Part shown: one piece after another, positions 45,701 through 54,242 of the stretch
How the letters are laid out: each line of letters starts with the position of its first letter
Position numbering within the stretch: position 1 is the first letter of the stretch
From: Emticicia agri
Lineage (GTDB): Bacteria > Bacteroidota > Bacteroidia > Cytophagales > Spirosomataceae
DNA length: 61,859 nt
NCBI RefSeq assembly: GCF_004168285.1
Contig: NZ_SEWF01000034.1
Coordinates: 1-61,859, forward strand
Direction of reading: 5' to 3'
Made by a program: the position numbers and the translations under genes
The notes under the pieces: model-generated
Told to the model about the DNA's origin: nothing
Seen by the model: only the letters and a program-made list of their open reading frames with translations
The model's database searches: none

Positions 45701-45844
45701 CTTAACAGTAAGGGCGAAGTGCTCAGAAAAGATTCTTTTACTGACACTACTACCTTAGACTTAAAAGGAACCCCGGAAGGGGTTTATCTGCTCACAATCG
45801 ATACGCTCAAACAGCGTTTTGTAAAAAAAATCATTAAAAAATAG
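42743..45844 (+). CDS. T9SS-secreted SBBP/Ig-like surface protein
   Basis: A 1033-residue exported protein with signal peptide 1-21. Residues 25-430 carry SBBP-type blades (VDNNGNVFVSGQ, IFVAKYNATGALIWIKRYGG). Residues 440-930 have repeated Ig-like segments of about 90 residues with FQWYKNGE, YRWFLNDQ and FQWLKDE. The last 80 residues are a type A sorting domain (IKAFPNPTNEILQI ... LDLKGTPEGVYLLTIDTLKQRFVKKIIKK), which directs export through the type IX system and surface attachment. The Ig-like and C-terminal part is paralogous to the next gene. Confidence 0.85.
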   Translation: MPMRIIFLLTLFLIICFTSLAQDASNITFGIGEKVNVDCAIVDTQDNLIASGNYKKDNIESDLIIESKRFVVPKEGASFVVKFDQKKNVQWFHYITSYSKPEIRILSDDSSNVYVVGVYERFLNFDGKSTFLGGLDKEIFVAKYNATGALIWIKRYGGNWDETIGKPTIDKNRNLYIVGRFDGRNFEADGETAMIDPNAEWRNSFLLKLDKNGKLVWFHKFDDTGIVVNAVEVNQQAQIFISGTFSESRNFGNNILLQSKGKQDVFYARCSQNGDMVWVKQIGGAATDMCHDIAVDNNGNVFVSGQSSDNIGQRGIFLIKANETDGVPVWSNTIHTSTDKLPDYLLVNDLAISKAGEPYLLGFAGGTELTFNAQIKLSQPNQRFIFLAKYTADGNVTYVDKEAIFDQFGYATSMALDSRRNVYLTNFYEFNGFTYSILKRKTELDTKNCASASVVIAHEESCSGQAMKLSENVIIPTSDFNFQWYKNGEIIRRATQSNYQGSEEGYYSLKLINKADKNCEVKAINHVLVSSKEVYAHRTTDIVFHYEPDNSRLYTNGEKDEWYRNNELISVPGNMLVNPPDGRYKIKRPIPGCGVTVESKEIIVEDGYGIELHKESIDGLGNHCEPFPYFRIATNITGEGLLYRWFLNDQLIPDSTETHLMAVASGDYHASIINLSTGKVYASGKYRLDRKDYLQALPLSKVDNGCGTAAVIKIDDAFAAKYLIEDITWKLNGQELPNEKSLFIRATVSGDYTSSVRYTSFYSDKASCKYNSFTHFEKKPDFNVNIGYGYAGSGCKVDSFKVFLEANKEYTYEWTRNDTLLSNRTSNELFIKDKNIYRAYVNRGDGCIKETDEISLTGCASDAFNQFVMLNPPLISAEKTTVLAHEKSFIKAEGCTDVNFQWLKDEMPLIGANQSALELRQTGTYSLQIEKFGCKSVSNTIDIVVESILSEEGTADIQIKAFPNPTNEILQIVLPDWHEGKASLTLLNSKGEVLRKDSFTDTTTLDLKGTPEGVYLLTIDTLKQRFVKKIIKK

Positions 45845-46227
45845 CAGGAGTAGTTTGTTATATGTCCCAGTGCGTCTCAAAAATTCGAAACCTTAATTGA
45901 GATGAAACTTTATCCACACAACTCTACTTTTACGTATATATATTTTTATCGCCTCTTACAACTTTATCAATGCTTATAAAGTCATTATTATATTATTTTA
46001 ATCTTTGCCTAAGCGATAAATAAGTAATTTTGAGATTTTAATGAGGTATTACCTTATGCTATAATTATGTTTATTATTTGATAAACTTTGTGTTGATAAC
46101 ATTGCCAGGCATGAAGTAAGCGTTTTATAAGAAAATGGGTTGTCTGTACTAAGGTATCAGTTAATTTAAACTTGTATTATTAAGATTGATGTAAGCTTAT
46201 GCCTTGCGAATGCAATCATTCAGTTTT
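45845..46227. other. AT-rich gap with a candidate promoter
   Basis: No gene is seen. TTTG at 46004-46007 and TAATTTTG at 46025-46032, 17 bases apart, make a plausible promoter for the downstream T9SS cargo gene. Confidence 0.45.
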
Positions 46228-48090
46228 ATGAGGAAAACACTACTATGCACATATTTCTGTATCTGTTGGTGTCAGTTAGCTTTCGGGCGAAGTGATATGA
46301 CTGATAGTATGCGTATGGGTGCAAGTTTTCTGCCTGTTAAAACTGAGGTTGATACCTGTAATAGTCCGGCTTTCAGAATAGAAAGAACAGGTGACGTATT
46401 GAAAATTGCTGGCTCTGTATTGGCAGAGAATGATTTTACCTACCAGTGGTATAAAAACGGAGAAGCTATACCCAACGCCACCGGAAAAACATGGCAGACA
46501 AAAGAAGCGGGCTATTATACGCTGAAACTGACTACTAAAACAAGTCCTGCTTGCGTAAAAACTTCTGCTAATTTTATTAGTATATATGCTCCTGCGTCTG
46601 ATACCTCTCTGATACTTTTTGTTGATTATAGAGCCAACAAACTGACCACTATCCCTACCATAGCCGGAAGTTCTTTAGAATGGTACAGGGATAATCAGTT
46701 GCTGGTGGGCGAGACCTCAAATGCGATTGATTATCAGGCTACCGGAACCTATCAGGTTAAAGAACGATATCAGAATATTACGAGGGAGTCGAATGAATTA
46801 GTTTTGAATACAGGCGTAGCCATAGAAATAGTGAAAGAAACTTATTTACAGTTAGGCGACCCTTGTCGCCCCGGCCCGTATCTGAAAACTAATTTTTTGT
46901 CTGATATTCCTGTACAATATCAATGGTATCTCAATGGAAATCCTGTGAAAGATTCAACCAACAGTCACTTTAATCCGATTACTATCGGTGAATATCAGGT
47001 AAGTGTATATATACCCAGCCGAAACAGAACGTATGTGTCAGGTAAATATAAATTATTACCTATTGACTTCCCGAAATCGTTGCCTATCAGTGTTGAAGAA
47101 GCCTGTAGCGGTAATGCCTTATTAAAGGTGAATGATGCTTTCATGCAGAAATATCAGTTTCAGAGCATTATCTGGCGATTAGACGGGCAGGAAATACCCA
47201 ATGAAATTTATCCTTATTATAGGGCTACAAAAAGCGGATACTATACTTTTTCCGTGAAGTATTTGGTTAATGCCCAAACCCAGGAATGTACCTATAACTC
47301 GTTTATAGAATATACTAAAAAAACGGACTCTGACCTGAATGTAGGGTATGCTTATGCAGGCTCAGGCTGTGTGGTTGATTCATTCAAGATATTTGTGGAC
47401 TATAACAAAAGCTATACGTATTCGTGGATGAAAAACGATACCTTACTTAAAAATCAGACCACTCATGAGTTGTTCATCAGAGATAAGAGTATTTATAAAT
47501 CTTTTATCAACAAGGGCAATGGTTGTATTAATGAAACAAATCCTATTACCTTGAAAGGCTGTACGCCCGATGAATCAGGCCAGTTTCTGCTGTTGAATCC
47601 GCCTGTGGTGACGGCAGATAAAACAACAGTGTTTGTGAATGAACAGAGTTATATCAGAGCCAATGGTTGTAGCAACGTAAGTTTTCAATGGCTGAAAGAT
47701 ACTGAACCGATTGTGGGAGCTAATAAGGCTGAGTTTGAAATCAAGCAGAGTGGCACGTACCGTTTGCAGATTGAGAAATCCGGTTGTAAGGCTGTTTCGG
47801 AACCTGTCAGAATTGTGGTTGAAAATCTGCTTTCGGAAGAACCTGACATAGATTTACAAGTAAAGGTTTTTCCTAATCCTTTCAATGAGTCGGTGATTAT
47901 TGAACTACCTACCTCGGTAGGTAAAGAAACGGAAGTAAAACTGACCGATGTAACTGGAAAACTGGTAAAAAACCAAAAAGTAGATAGTAAACATAGCTTA
48001 GAATTAAGCAATTTGCCTGATGGGGTATATTTATTAAGTTTTTATATAGGGGAGAAGCGTGTTGTGAAGAAGATTGTAAAAAGGCATTAG
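46228..48090 (+). CDS. T9SS-secreted Ig-like surface protein, paralogue of the upstream gene
   Basis: 620 residues from the ATG at 46228, which gives a signal peptide (MRKTLLCTYFCICWCQLAFG); an ATG at 46210 and a TTG at 46204 are alternatives. The body consists of the same Ig-like units as the gene at 42743 (YQWYKNGE, YQWYLNGN, FQWLKDT) with near-identical stretches (GYAYAGSGC, FLLLNPPVVTADKTTV), and ends in a type A sorting domain (VKVFPNPFNESVII ... LPDGVYLLSFYIGEKRVVKKIVK). It lacks the SBBP half, so it is a partial tandem duplicate of its neighbour. Confidence 0.85.
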   Translation: MRKTLLCTYFCICWCQLAFGRSDMTDSMRMGASFLPVKTEVDTCNSPAFRIERTGDVLKIAGSVLAENDFTYQWYKNGEAIPNATGKTWQTKEAGYYTLKLTTKTSPACVKTSANFISIYAPASDTSLILFVDYRANKLTTIPTIAGSSLEWYRDNQLLVGETSNAIDYQATGTYQVKERYQNITRESNELVLNTGVAIEIVKETYLQLGDPCRPGPYLKTNFLSDIPVQYQWYLNGNPVKDSTNSHFNPITIGEYQVSVYIPSRNRTYVSGKYKLLPIDFPKSLPISVEEACSGNALLKVNDAFMQKYQFQSIIWRLDGQEIPNEIYPYYRATKSGYYTFSVKYLVNAQTQECTYNSFIEYTKKTDSDLNVGYAYAGSGCVVDSFKIFVDYNKSYTYSWMKNDTLLKNQTTHELFIRDKSIYKSFINKGNGCINETNPITLKGCTPDESGQFLLLNPPVVTADKTTVFVNEQSYIRANGCSNVSFQWLKDTEPIVGANKAEFEIKQSGTYRLQIEKSGCKAVSEPVRIVVENLLSEEPDIDLQVKVFPNPFNESVIIELPTSVGKETEVKLTDVTGKLVKNQKVDSKHSLELSNLPDGVYLLSFYIGEKRVVKKIVKRH

Positions 48091-48200
48091 CCCCATGCCA
48101 CACAAAGCCTTAAACATTATTCCACTATTTATACCAATACCCAACTGATATTCATTAATTTTACGGCTGATTTCTCATAGCTACCTCGTATTTTATCATC

Positions 48201-49061
48201 ATGAGTGATATTTCTATCGTTATTCTGACCTACAACGAGTCTGTACACATCAAAAGATTATTGTCTAAAATTGCCGGATTGCAAGCACCTATTTTTATTG
48301 TGGATTCGGGTAGTACAGATGATACTGTAGCCATTGCGGAACAGTACGGAGCTATTGTAAAGTTGAACAAGTTTGAAAACCACCCGAAACAATGGGATTT
48401 TGCTTTAAAAAACTGCCCCATTACTACCCCCTGGATTGTAGGTCTGGATGCCGACCAGTATCCGTCAGAAGAATTATTTAATAAACTCAAATCTTTTTCA
48501 GATACGGCTGTTCCGGCTGATGTGAATGGGATTTATCTGAATCGACATAACTATTTTCAGGGCGAAAGATTGAAGTATGGCGGGTATAGAAATTTTTATA
48601 TGCTAAAAATGTTCAGAAATGGCAAAGGCTGGTCTGACCTGAACGAAAACATGGACCACCGTTTTGTGATAGAAGGCAAAGCCATTATCTGGAAAGATGA
48701 AATACTGATAGAAGACAACCTGAAAGAGCATGACCTTGATTTCTGGTTACATAAACAGATTCGCTACAGTAACCTGACTGCGCAGGAAGAGTTTCAGCGT
48801 AAAAAAGGATTGCGAGGACAAACCTTAAAACCTAATCTCTTCGGAAGTCCAGATGAAAGAAAGGCGGTTTTTAAGAAAATATGGTGGAATATGCCACTCT
48901 TTGTCAGACCGATGATATACTTTTTCTACCGTTTTGTAATTCGTTTGGGCTTTTTAGAAACCACCTCCGGCCGTACTTTCCATTATCTGCAAGGTTTCTG
49001 GTTTCGTTTTTTAGTTGATGCTAAAATCAATGAAATGGAAAAGAAGGAAAAGAATAAATAG
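48201..49061 (+). CDS. Family 2 glycosyltransferase (WaaE-like)
   Basis: A 286-residue cytoplasmic GT-A enzyme. It shows the nucleotide-sugar site ISIVILTYNES, IVDSGSTDDTV and the DxD equivalent GLDADQYP. Members of this branch add sugars to lipid-linked or core oligosaccharides in envelope glycan synthesis. The C-terminal part has an amphipathic segment (MPLFVRPMIYFFYRFVIRLGFLE), likely membrane-associated. The next gene is convergent and GT-C-like, so the two may serve the same glycan, an inference from position. Confidence 0.88.
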   Translation: MSDISIVILTYNESVHIKRLLSKIAGLQAPIFIVDSGSTDDTVAIAEQYGAIVKLNKFENHPKQWDFALKNCPITTPWIVGLDADQYPSEELFNKLKSFSDTAVPADVNGIYLNRHNYFQGERLKYGGYRNFYMLKMFRNGKGWSDLNENMDHRFVIEGKAIIWKDEILIEDNLKEHDLDFWLHKQIRYSNLTAQEEFQRKKGLRGQTLKPNLFGSPDERKAVFKKIWWNMPLFVRPMIYFFYRFVIRLGFLETTSGRTFHYLQGFWFRFLVDAKINEMEKKEKNK

Positions 49062-49070
49062 GTGTTCTTG

Positions 49071-49093
49071 TGTATCACGATTTTTTAAATCGG
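49071..49093. repeat. Short palindrome CGATTT-TTT-AAATCG
   Basis: It lies right after the glycosyltransferase gene, with the same TGTATCACGATTT start as the copy at 5007. Confidence 0.55.
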
Positions 49094-49116
49094 TTTATCG
49101 TCATACATACGAATGC

Positions 49117-50214
49117 CTACTCATCAAGCGCAGAAGTTTTGATTTTTCCTGATGATAACTGGCTCAGAAAATAGACAAAATAGATGCATAGCCCTAAATA
49201 CACCAATTGCAAGAGGTATTCTACTACATTCAGGAAATTCCACCCGTTGAAAGAGTCATAGTATTTCCCACCTAAATAATACCAGAGTGAGGGATGAACA
49301 GCCCCGATGATATTCAGCAGTATCAGCAAAGTCCATTGTCTGGTTTTAAACGACTCCCCAAAGAAATAGATAACAGGTAACAGAATGGTATATAAGTAAT
49401 TCGGTAACGAATTTTTATGTACAATAATGGTAATCATATTGGTGAGTATAAAGGCAAATACCAACAATTTGGTTTCGCTATATGGTTTCAGGTTTTTCAG
49501 ATAATAGAACGCACCTGCCAGAATAATCAACAATCCTCCCCAGTTAAGTACCTTACTTTGCGGTTGTACACCCCCAATAAAAGGACTCAGAATACTTACT
49601 AAATTAGGAGCAAAAGGTAAATCGCCTAATTGGAGCGGAGCCAGAATTTTTTCGCCAACCAGATATAGCATAACACCCAAGGAAGGAATACCAACGAGTA
49701 CAAGCCCTACAATGATTTTGCTCCTGTATTTAGAAAAAATCAATACTAAGGCTATAGGAATAATGAGCAGAATTTTGGTACATAATATCCCAACGGCCAA
49801 TATCAAACCTATGTGTAACGCATTAGCAGTTTTTTTGTAATACCAGATAGCCAAAGCAATAAACAACCACAGAAATATGTCTTCTTGTCCGCCGAATAGT
49901 AGAAAGATAAACGGCGCAGGTAGAGCGAGATAAAGTACGATATAGAAAACGCTGTATTTATTGCTGAACAGGGCTTTAGTAAGATAGATGGCTATTAACT
50001 CATAAATCATCATCAGGAAGATAATAGATTTAGGAGAGTCAATAATGGCTAAGGTAATGGCATTCAGATACGGGAATAGGGGAGAATAAGGTTGCCAGAA
50101 ATCACGGTAAACTATCAGCCCGTCTAAGGCCAGTTTGGCAGTGTCATAAAAAAAGATAACATCAGACTTTACCGCAAAATTCAGTATAATGTAAACAATA
50201 CAAAAGGGGAGCAA
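49117..50214 (-). CDS. Polytopic GT-C-like membrane protein, start uncertain
   Basis: At least 365 residues with many membrane segments and the typical GT-C extracytoplasmic loop YDTAKLALDGLIVYRDFWQPYSPLFPY (Asp/Tyr/Arg-rich, near residue 20-45). It would transfer sugars from lipid carriers outside the membrane; the substrate is unknown. The start at 50214 is a TTG. The same frame is open 45 codons further upstream to about 50170+170 (near 50340) and encodes another plausible helix (YLFFLSLITIILLAKK) but contains no ATG, GTG or TTG. An ATG at 50357 lies in another frame and would join across a T8 run (50318-50325), so the N-terminus may be frameshifted. Confidence 0.65.
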   Translation of the reverse strand: MLPFCIVYIILNFAVKSDVIFFYDTAKLALDGLIVYRDFWQPYSPLFPYLNAITLAIIDSPKSIIFLMMIYELIAIYLTKALFSNKYSVFYIVLYLALPAPFIFLLFGGQEDIFLWLFIALAIWYYKKTANALHIGLILAVGILCTKILLIIPIALVLIFSKYRSKIIVGLVLVGIPSLGVMLYLVGEKILAPLQLGDLPFAPNLVSILSPFIGGVQPQSKVLNWGGLLIILAGAFYYLKNLKPYSETKLLVFAFILTNMITIIVHKNSLPNYLYTILLPVIYFFGESFKTRQWTLLILLNIIGAVHPSLWYYLGGKYYDSFNGWNFLNVVEYLLQLVYLGLCIYFVYFLSQLSSGKIKTSALDE

Positions 50215-50537
50215 ACGTAAACCAACCCAGGCACCAATGATAGATAATTGACTGTTAGCAGAGAAGAAATTGTTGAATTTTTCCTTTTTGGCAAGTAAAA
50301 TAATGGTAATCAGGCTTAAAAAAAAGAGATAGCTACTTTCCCTAAAACTACAGACATCGGTAAATGATTTTTACGTTGGTTCGCAAAGGTACGATTGAAA
50401 TATTGATTTTACCAATATGCGCTTGTGTGAATTAGCGATTAGGGTAGTAATGAATGGCAAATAGTAAATAGAGTTAAAGTAAGACTTCTGTTTAACTATT
50501 GCCTTCAACCGCATAGTTGAAGGCAATAGAATATATA

Positions 50538-52139
50538 TCACTTTCCTGTAGGTGTTTTAGTCAATTGTGCTTCAATCGCTTCCAATCGGGCAGAGAAATC
50601 AGACTTCATTTGTTTCAGTTGCAGCTTTAGTTCCTCATTTTCTTTGGCCAGTTGCTGAATGGCACTGATACCTAACATTGAAAGTGCTTCGTAATCAACA
50701 CTACGGAAGTCATTCACCTCACGGCCATAGACAAAGATTTTATCTGTCGGGTGCTCCCAGTCTTTTACGGTAAAACTATTACCTGAAACTTCAATCACTT
50801 CGACTTTTAGTTTGCCTTTCTCCGGGTGAATAAACTGTAGCTTTTCACCCACTTTTATATTATACAGTTTTGTTAAACTACAAGTTAGGGTTTTGCTTTT
50901 TTCATTAAAAACAACCTTTTCTGCTAAAGTATAAATATCGGGTACTATATCTGTAATTTGACTTACAGCTTGAGGATATACCTTTTCTACCTGTTGTGCT
51001 ATCACTTTCTTAAAAGATTGAGTGCCATATTGTAATTGGTCTTTCATAGTATAGTCGGTTATCTGCAAGGTCTTAATGGTTTCCAAGTCTTGTGCTGAAT
51101 TACTGATACCAACAATGTTTTTGATACGTGCATCTGAAACTGCAATGAACTGAGTGGATAAAATACCCGCTTGCGCATAAATTGAAACAGCTGCAGTACC
51201 TGTTGAACCACTATTTACAACAGGCGCACCAGTCTCATTATTACGTAGAAAGTAGGCATAAGGTGCTGCGGCGCTCGTCCAACTTCCAACATCTAATGGT
51301 CCTCTTGGTGTGCTGGTAAGGATACCAACGAAAGCTTCACTTCCGCCTGGGAACAAAAGGATTTTAGTGGTGGAGTTTATGAGCATATGGGTACTTGCTT
51401 GATAAAACCCTGTTGCATGCGTGCCATTGCCTATAGCAATTTCATAATTAGCATAGCCTGTTGAACCTACCGATCCGATTTGCAATCTGTTGACAGGATT
51501 AGGGACATTGATGCCTACATAACCACTTGAAGAAGCACGAGGTCTTAGAACAATATCTGATGTAGAGGCTATAATGGTAGTAGAGCTGGATTGAAAAAGC
51601 CCTGTAGCATGTGAGCCGTTGCCATAGGCTATATGGTTGCCGGCATAACCTGTTGAACCTACTGAACCGATTTGTAATTTATTTTCAGGATAGGCTGTAT
51701 TAATGCCCACATTCCCGCTTCCAGAACGGGGATATAATGAAATATCAGTTGAACTATTCATCAGACTTGAATAATATCCTTGCAAAATTCCGAAGGCATC
51801 ATAGCTGTCTCCCACCGCAAAATGATAACCACTAATTCCTGATGAGCCTACAGAGCCGATTTGCAGCTTATTGTCGGGATTAGTAACGCCAATGCCTACG
51901 TTGCCAGTATTGTTATTTCTGATATGCGTACCATTTAATGCCCAACCTGTTCCGGAGGCAGCATTGGTAACAGGTATCCAGGCAGAGCCATTCCAGTATT
52001 GGAGTTGGTTGGTAGTATTGTTATAGACTACCGTACCCTTGGTAGGGTTAGCTGTTGTAGTAGCTAAAGTAACCGATTGTGCATAAGCTAATTGACTTAT
52101 CAATAATAGACTGCCGAAAAGTAAAGTTGTTGTTTTCAT
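50538..52139 (-). CDS. Fibre-like protein with S74 intramolecular chaperone domain
   Basis: A 533-residue exported protein (signal peptide 1-20, ending LAYA). Residues 25-75 form a head (TKGTVVYNNTTNQLQYWNGSAWIPV). Repeats of about 63 residues follow with NKLQIGSVGSTGY (near 90, 153 and 217). The C-terminal chaperone of endosialidase type starts SDARIKNI (335-342) with the Ser335/Lys340 self-cleavage dyad, and ends in a coiled coil (ENEELKLQLKQMKSDFSARLEAIEAQL). Such chaperones trimerise fibres and then are cleaved off. It is in tandem with a close paralogue on the same strand. Confidence 0.85.
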   Translation of the reverse strand: MKTTTLLFGSLLLISQLAYAQSVTLATTTANPTKGTVVYNNTTNQLQYWNGSAWIPVTNAASGTGWALNGTHIRNNNTGNVGIGVTNPDNKLQIGSVGSSGISGYHFAVGDSYDAFGILQGYYSSLMNSSTDISLYPRSGSGNVGINTAYPENKLQIGSVGSTGYAGNHIAYGNGSHATGLFQSSSTTIIASTSDIVLRPRASSSGYVGINVPNPVNRLQIGSVGSTGYANYEIAIGNGTHATGFYQASTHMLINSTTKILLFPGGSEAFVGILTSTPRGPLDVGSWTSAAAPYAYFLRNNETGAPVVNSGSTGTAAVSIYAQAGILSTQFIAVSDARIKNIVGISNSAQDLETIKTLQITDYTMKDQLQYGTQSFKKVIAQQVEKVYPQAVSQITDIVPDIYTLAEKVVFNEKSKTLTCSLTKLYNIKVGEKLQFIHPEKGKLKVEVIEVSGNSFTVKDWEHPTDKIFVYGREVNDFRSVDYEALSMLGISAIQQLAKENEELKLQLKQMKSDFSARLEAIEAQLTKTPTGK

Positions 52140-52280
52140 GGCTGATTTTAGTTTGTAAATTAATAGATAATCTGTTTACAGATTACTTCAAATTTACAAG
52201 GCTTCAGCAAATGAACCAACTAAACTTACTGAGTGGTTATTTCAATTGTAAAATGAGCTAAAAGACTGAAGTAAGCCCCA

Positions 52281-53978
52281 TTAATTGCCTGTTGGTGTTT
52301 TAGACAACTGTGCTTCAATGGCTTCAAGTCTGGCAGAGAAGTCAGATTTCATTTGTTCCAGTTTTCTGTTTAATTCATCATTCTTTCTGTTTAATTCATT
52401 ATTCCTGAGTCTTACTTCCTCATTTTCTTTGGCCAGTTGCTGAATGGCACTAATACCCAACATCGAAAGGGCTTCATAGTCCACACTTCTGAAATCGTTT
52501 ACCTCACGGCCATAGACAAAGATTTTATCGGTAGGATATTGCCAGTCTTTTACGGTAAAACTATTGTCGGATACTTCAATAACTTCGGCTTTTAGTTTGC
52601 CTTTCTCCGGGTGAATAAACTGGAGTATCTCACCAATTTTTAACTCATAGTTTTTTTCCAATAGGCATTGTAGTGTTTTGTTTTTCTCATCAAAAACAGC
52701 TTTTTCTGCCAGTGCATAAATATCCGGTACAACATCGGTTATATGAGTTACTGCTTGCGGATATACCTTCTCCACCTGTTGGGCTATCACTTTTTTATAA
52801 GTTTTAGTGCCATGTTGCAGGTGGTCTTTCATGGTATAGTCTGTTATGTGCAAAGTCTTAACTGTTTCTAAATCTTTTACTGAACTGCTGATGCCTATAA
52901 TATTTTTGATACGGGCATCGGAAATTGCTACAAATGCTGTTGATAAAACACCGTTATCTGCATAAATAGAAATAGGGGCAACATAGGATGAATTACTACT
53001 CACTACTGGGTTGCCGGTACTTGAACTCCTAAAAAAATAGGCAACAGACAAGGGTGCCGTATTTGAATAACTTGCCACATCTAACGGCCCACGTGGCGTA
53101 AGGGTGTTTATACCTACCCGACCACCACCAATACCTACCTGAGTAGTATTATTATTAGCTCTGAAAACAACATCAGTGGTAGTAGCTATTGTGAGTGCAG
53201 CATTGGTCTGAGAAATACCTGTTACGTTTGAGCCATTGCCAAAGGCAATATCATTACCGGCATAACCTGTTCCACCCATTGAACCGATTTGCAGTAAGTT
53301 GGCAGGAGAAAATGTATTGATGCCAACATAGCCACCCCCGGATGAAAAATAGCGAGGGTTCAAAATAATATCTGTCGAGGAACCTAAAAATGCTACTGAA
53401 TTTGTCTGATTAATTGCCATAGCATGCGTTCCATTACCAAGTGCAAGTTGATTACCGACAAAGCCATTTGAACCTAATGAACCTATTTGTAATTTATTAT
53501 TAGGTGTCGGAGTGCCAATGCCAATATTCCCACTATTATGTTTTATATACACCCTGGGGCTACCGTTACCTGTAGCAAAAGTTAAATCATGAGGGGTATG
53601 GGTTTGTACGGTGGCCACACTACTACCTTCCGTATAAAAACCCATTCTTACTTCACTACCATTAGTTTCCTGGCTTATGCCTATCCCTTCTGCTCTTACC
53701 GATAACGGTGCCTCAGGAGCCGGAATTCCAATGCCTACAAAACCTGTATTAGTAGTGCGGAGATGAGTGCCGTTTAATGCCCAACCTGTGCCTGAAGCAG
53801 CATTAATAACAGGTATCCAGGCAGTACCATTCCAGTATTGTAATATATTGGTGCCGTTGTTATATACTACAGTACCCTTGGTGGGGTTTAGGGTGCTGGT
53901 AGCTAAAGTTACCGATTGGGCCTGAACAAATGCGTTTGTCAGTAGTAAAACTGTAAAAAATAAAGATATATTTTTCAT
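52281..53978 (-). CDS. Fibre-like protein with S74 domain, paralogue
   Basis: 565 residues from the ATG at 53978 (signal MKNISLFFTVLLLTNAFVQAQ); the frame is open 30 bases upstream. It has the same architecture as the gene at 50538: TKGTVVYNNGTNILQYWNGTAWIPV head, NKLQIGSLGS-type repeats and a C-terminal chaperone beginning SDARIKNI. The C-terminal halves are nearly identical apart from an extra coiled-coil segment (RNNELNRKNDELNRK). Tandem duplication is evident; surface filaments or adhesins are the likely role. Confidence 0.85.
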   Translation of the reverse strand: MKNISLFFTVLLLTNAFVQAQSVTLATSTLNPTKGTVVYNNGTNILQYWNGTAWIPVINAASGTGWALNGTHLRTTNTGFVGIGIPAPEAPLSVRAEGIGISQETNGSEVRMGFYTEGSSVATVQTHTPHDLTFATGNGSPRVYIKHNSGNIGIGTPTPNNKLQIGSLGSNGFVGNQLALGNGTHAMAINQTNSVAFLGSSTDIILNPRYFSSGGGYVGINTFSPANLLQIGSMGGTGYAGNDIAFGNGSNVTGISQTNAALTIATTTDVVFRANNNTTQVGIGGGRVGINTLTPRGPLDVASYSNTAPLSVAYFFRSSSTGNPVVSSNSSYVAPISIYADNGVLSTAFVAISDARIKNIIGISSSVKDLETVKTLHITDYTMKDHLQHGTKTYKKVIAQQVEKVYPQAVTHITDVVPDIYALAEKAVFDEKNKTLQCLLEKNYELKIGEILQFIHPEKGKLKAEVIEVSDNSFTVKDWQYPTDKIFVYGREVNDFRSVDYEALSMLGISAIQQLAKENEEVRLRNNELNRKNDELNRKLEQMKSDFSARLEAIEAQLSKTPTGN

Positions 53979-54242
53979 GACTTGTTTTGTATGTTGGTTT
54001 ATGATCATACTTTAGAAGTTCTGATGAAATTGATTGAGAAATCTCATAAATTTCTGATAGAAAGATAATTAATAAAAACCTGATATGTTGAGTATTAAGG
54101 TTAAATCTTTCTAAGTGGTAATCAGACGTGAAAGAATTCAGGTAATTGCCGGATAGAATTTGGTGATAATTCATAATTTTTTTTTATATTCATTACAACC
54201 TTTTCAAAGGGCTGGCAGTCAAGTCAGTAATTAACCAGAAAA

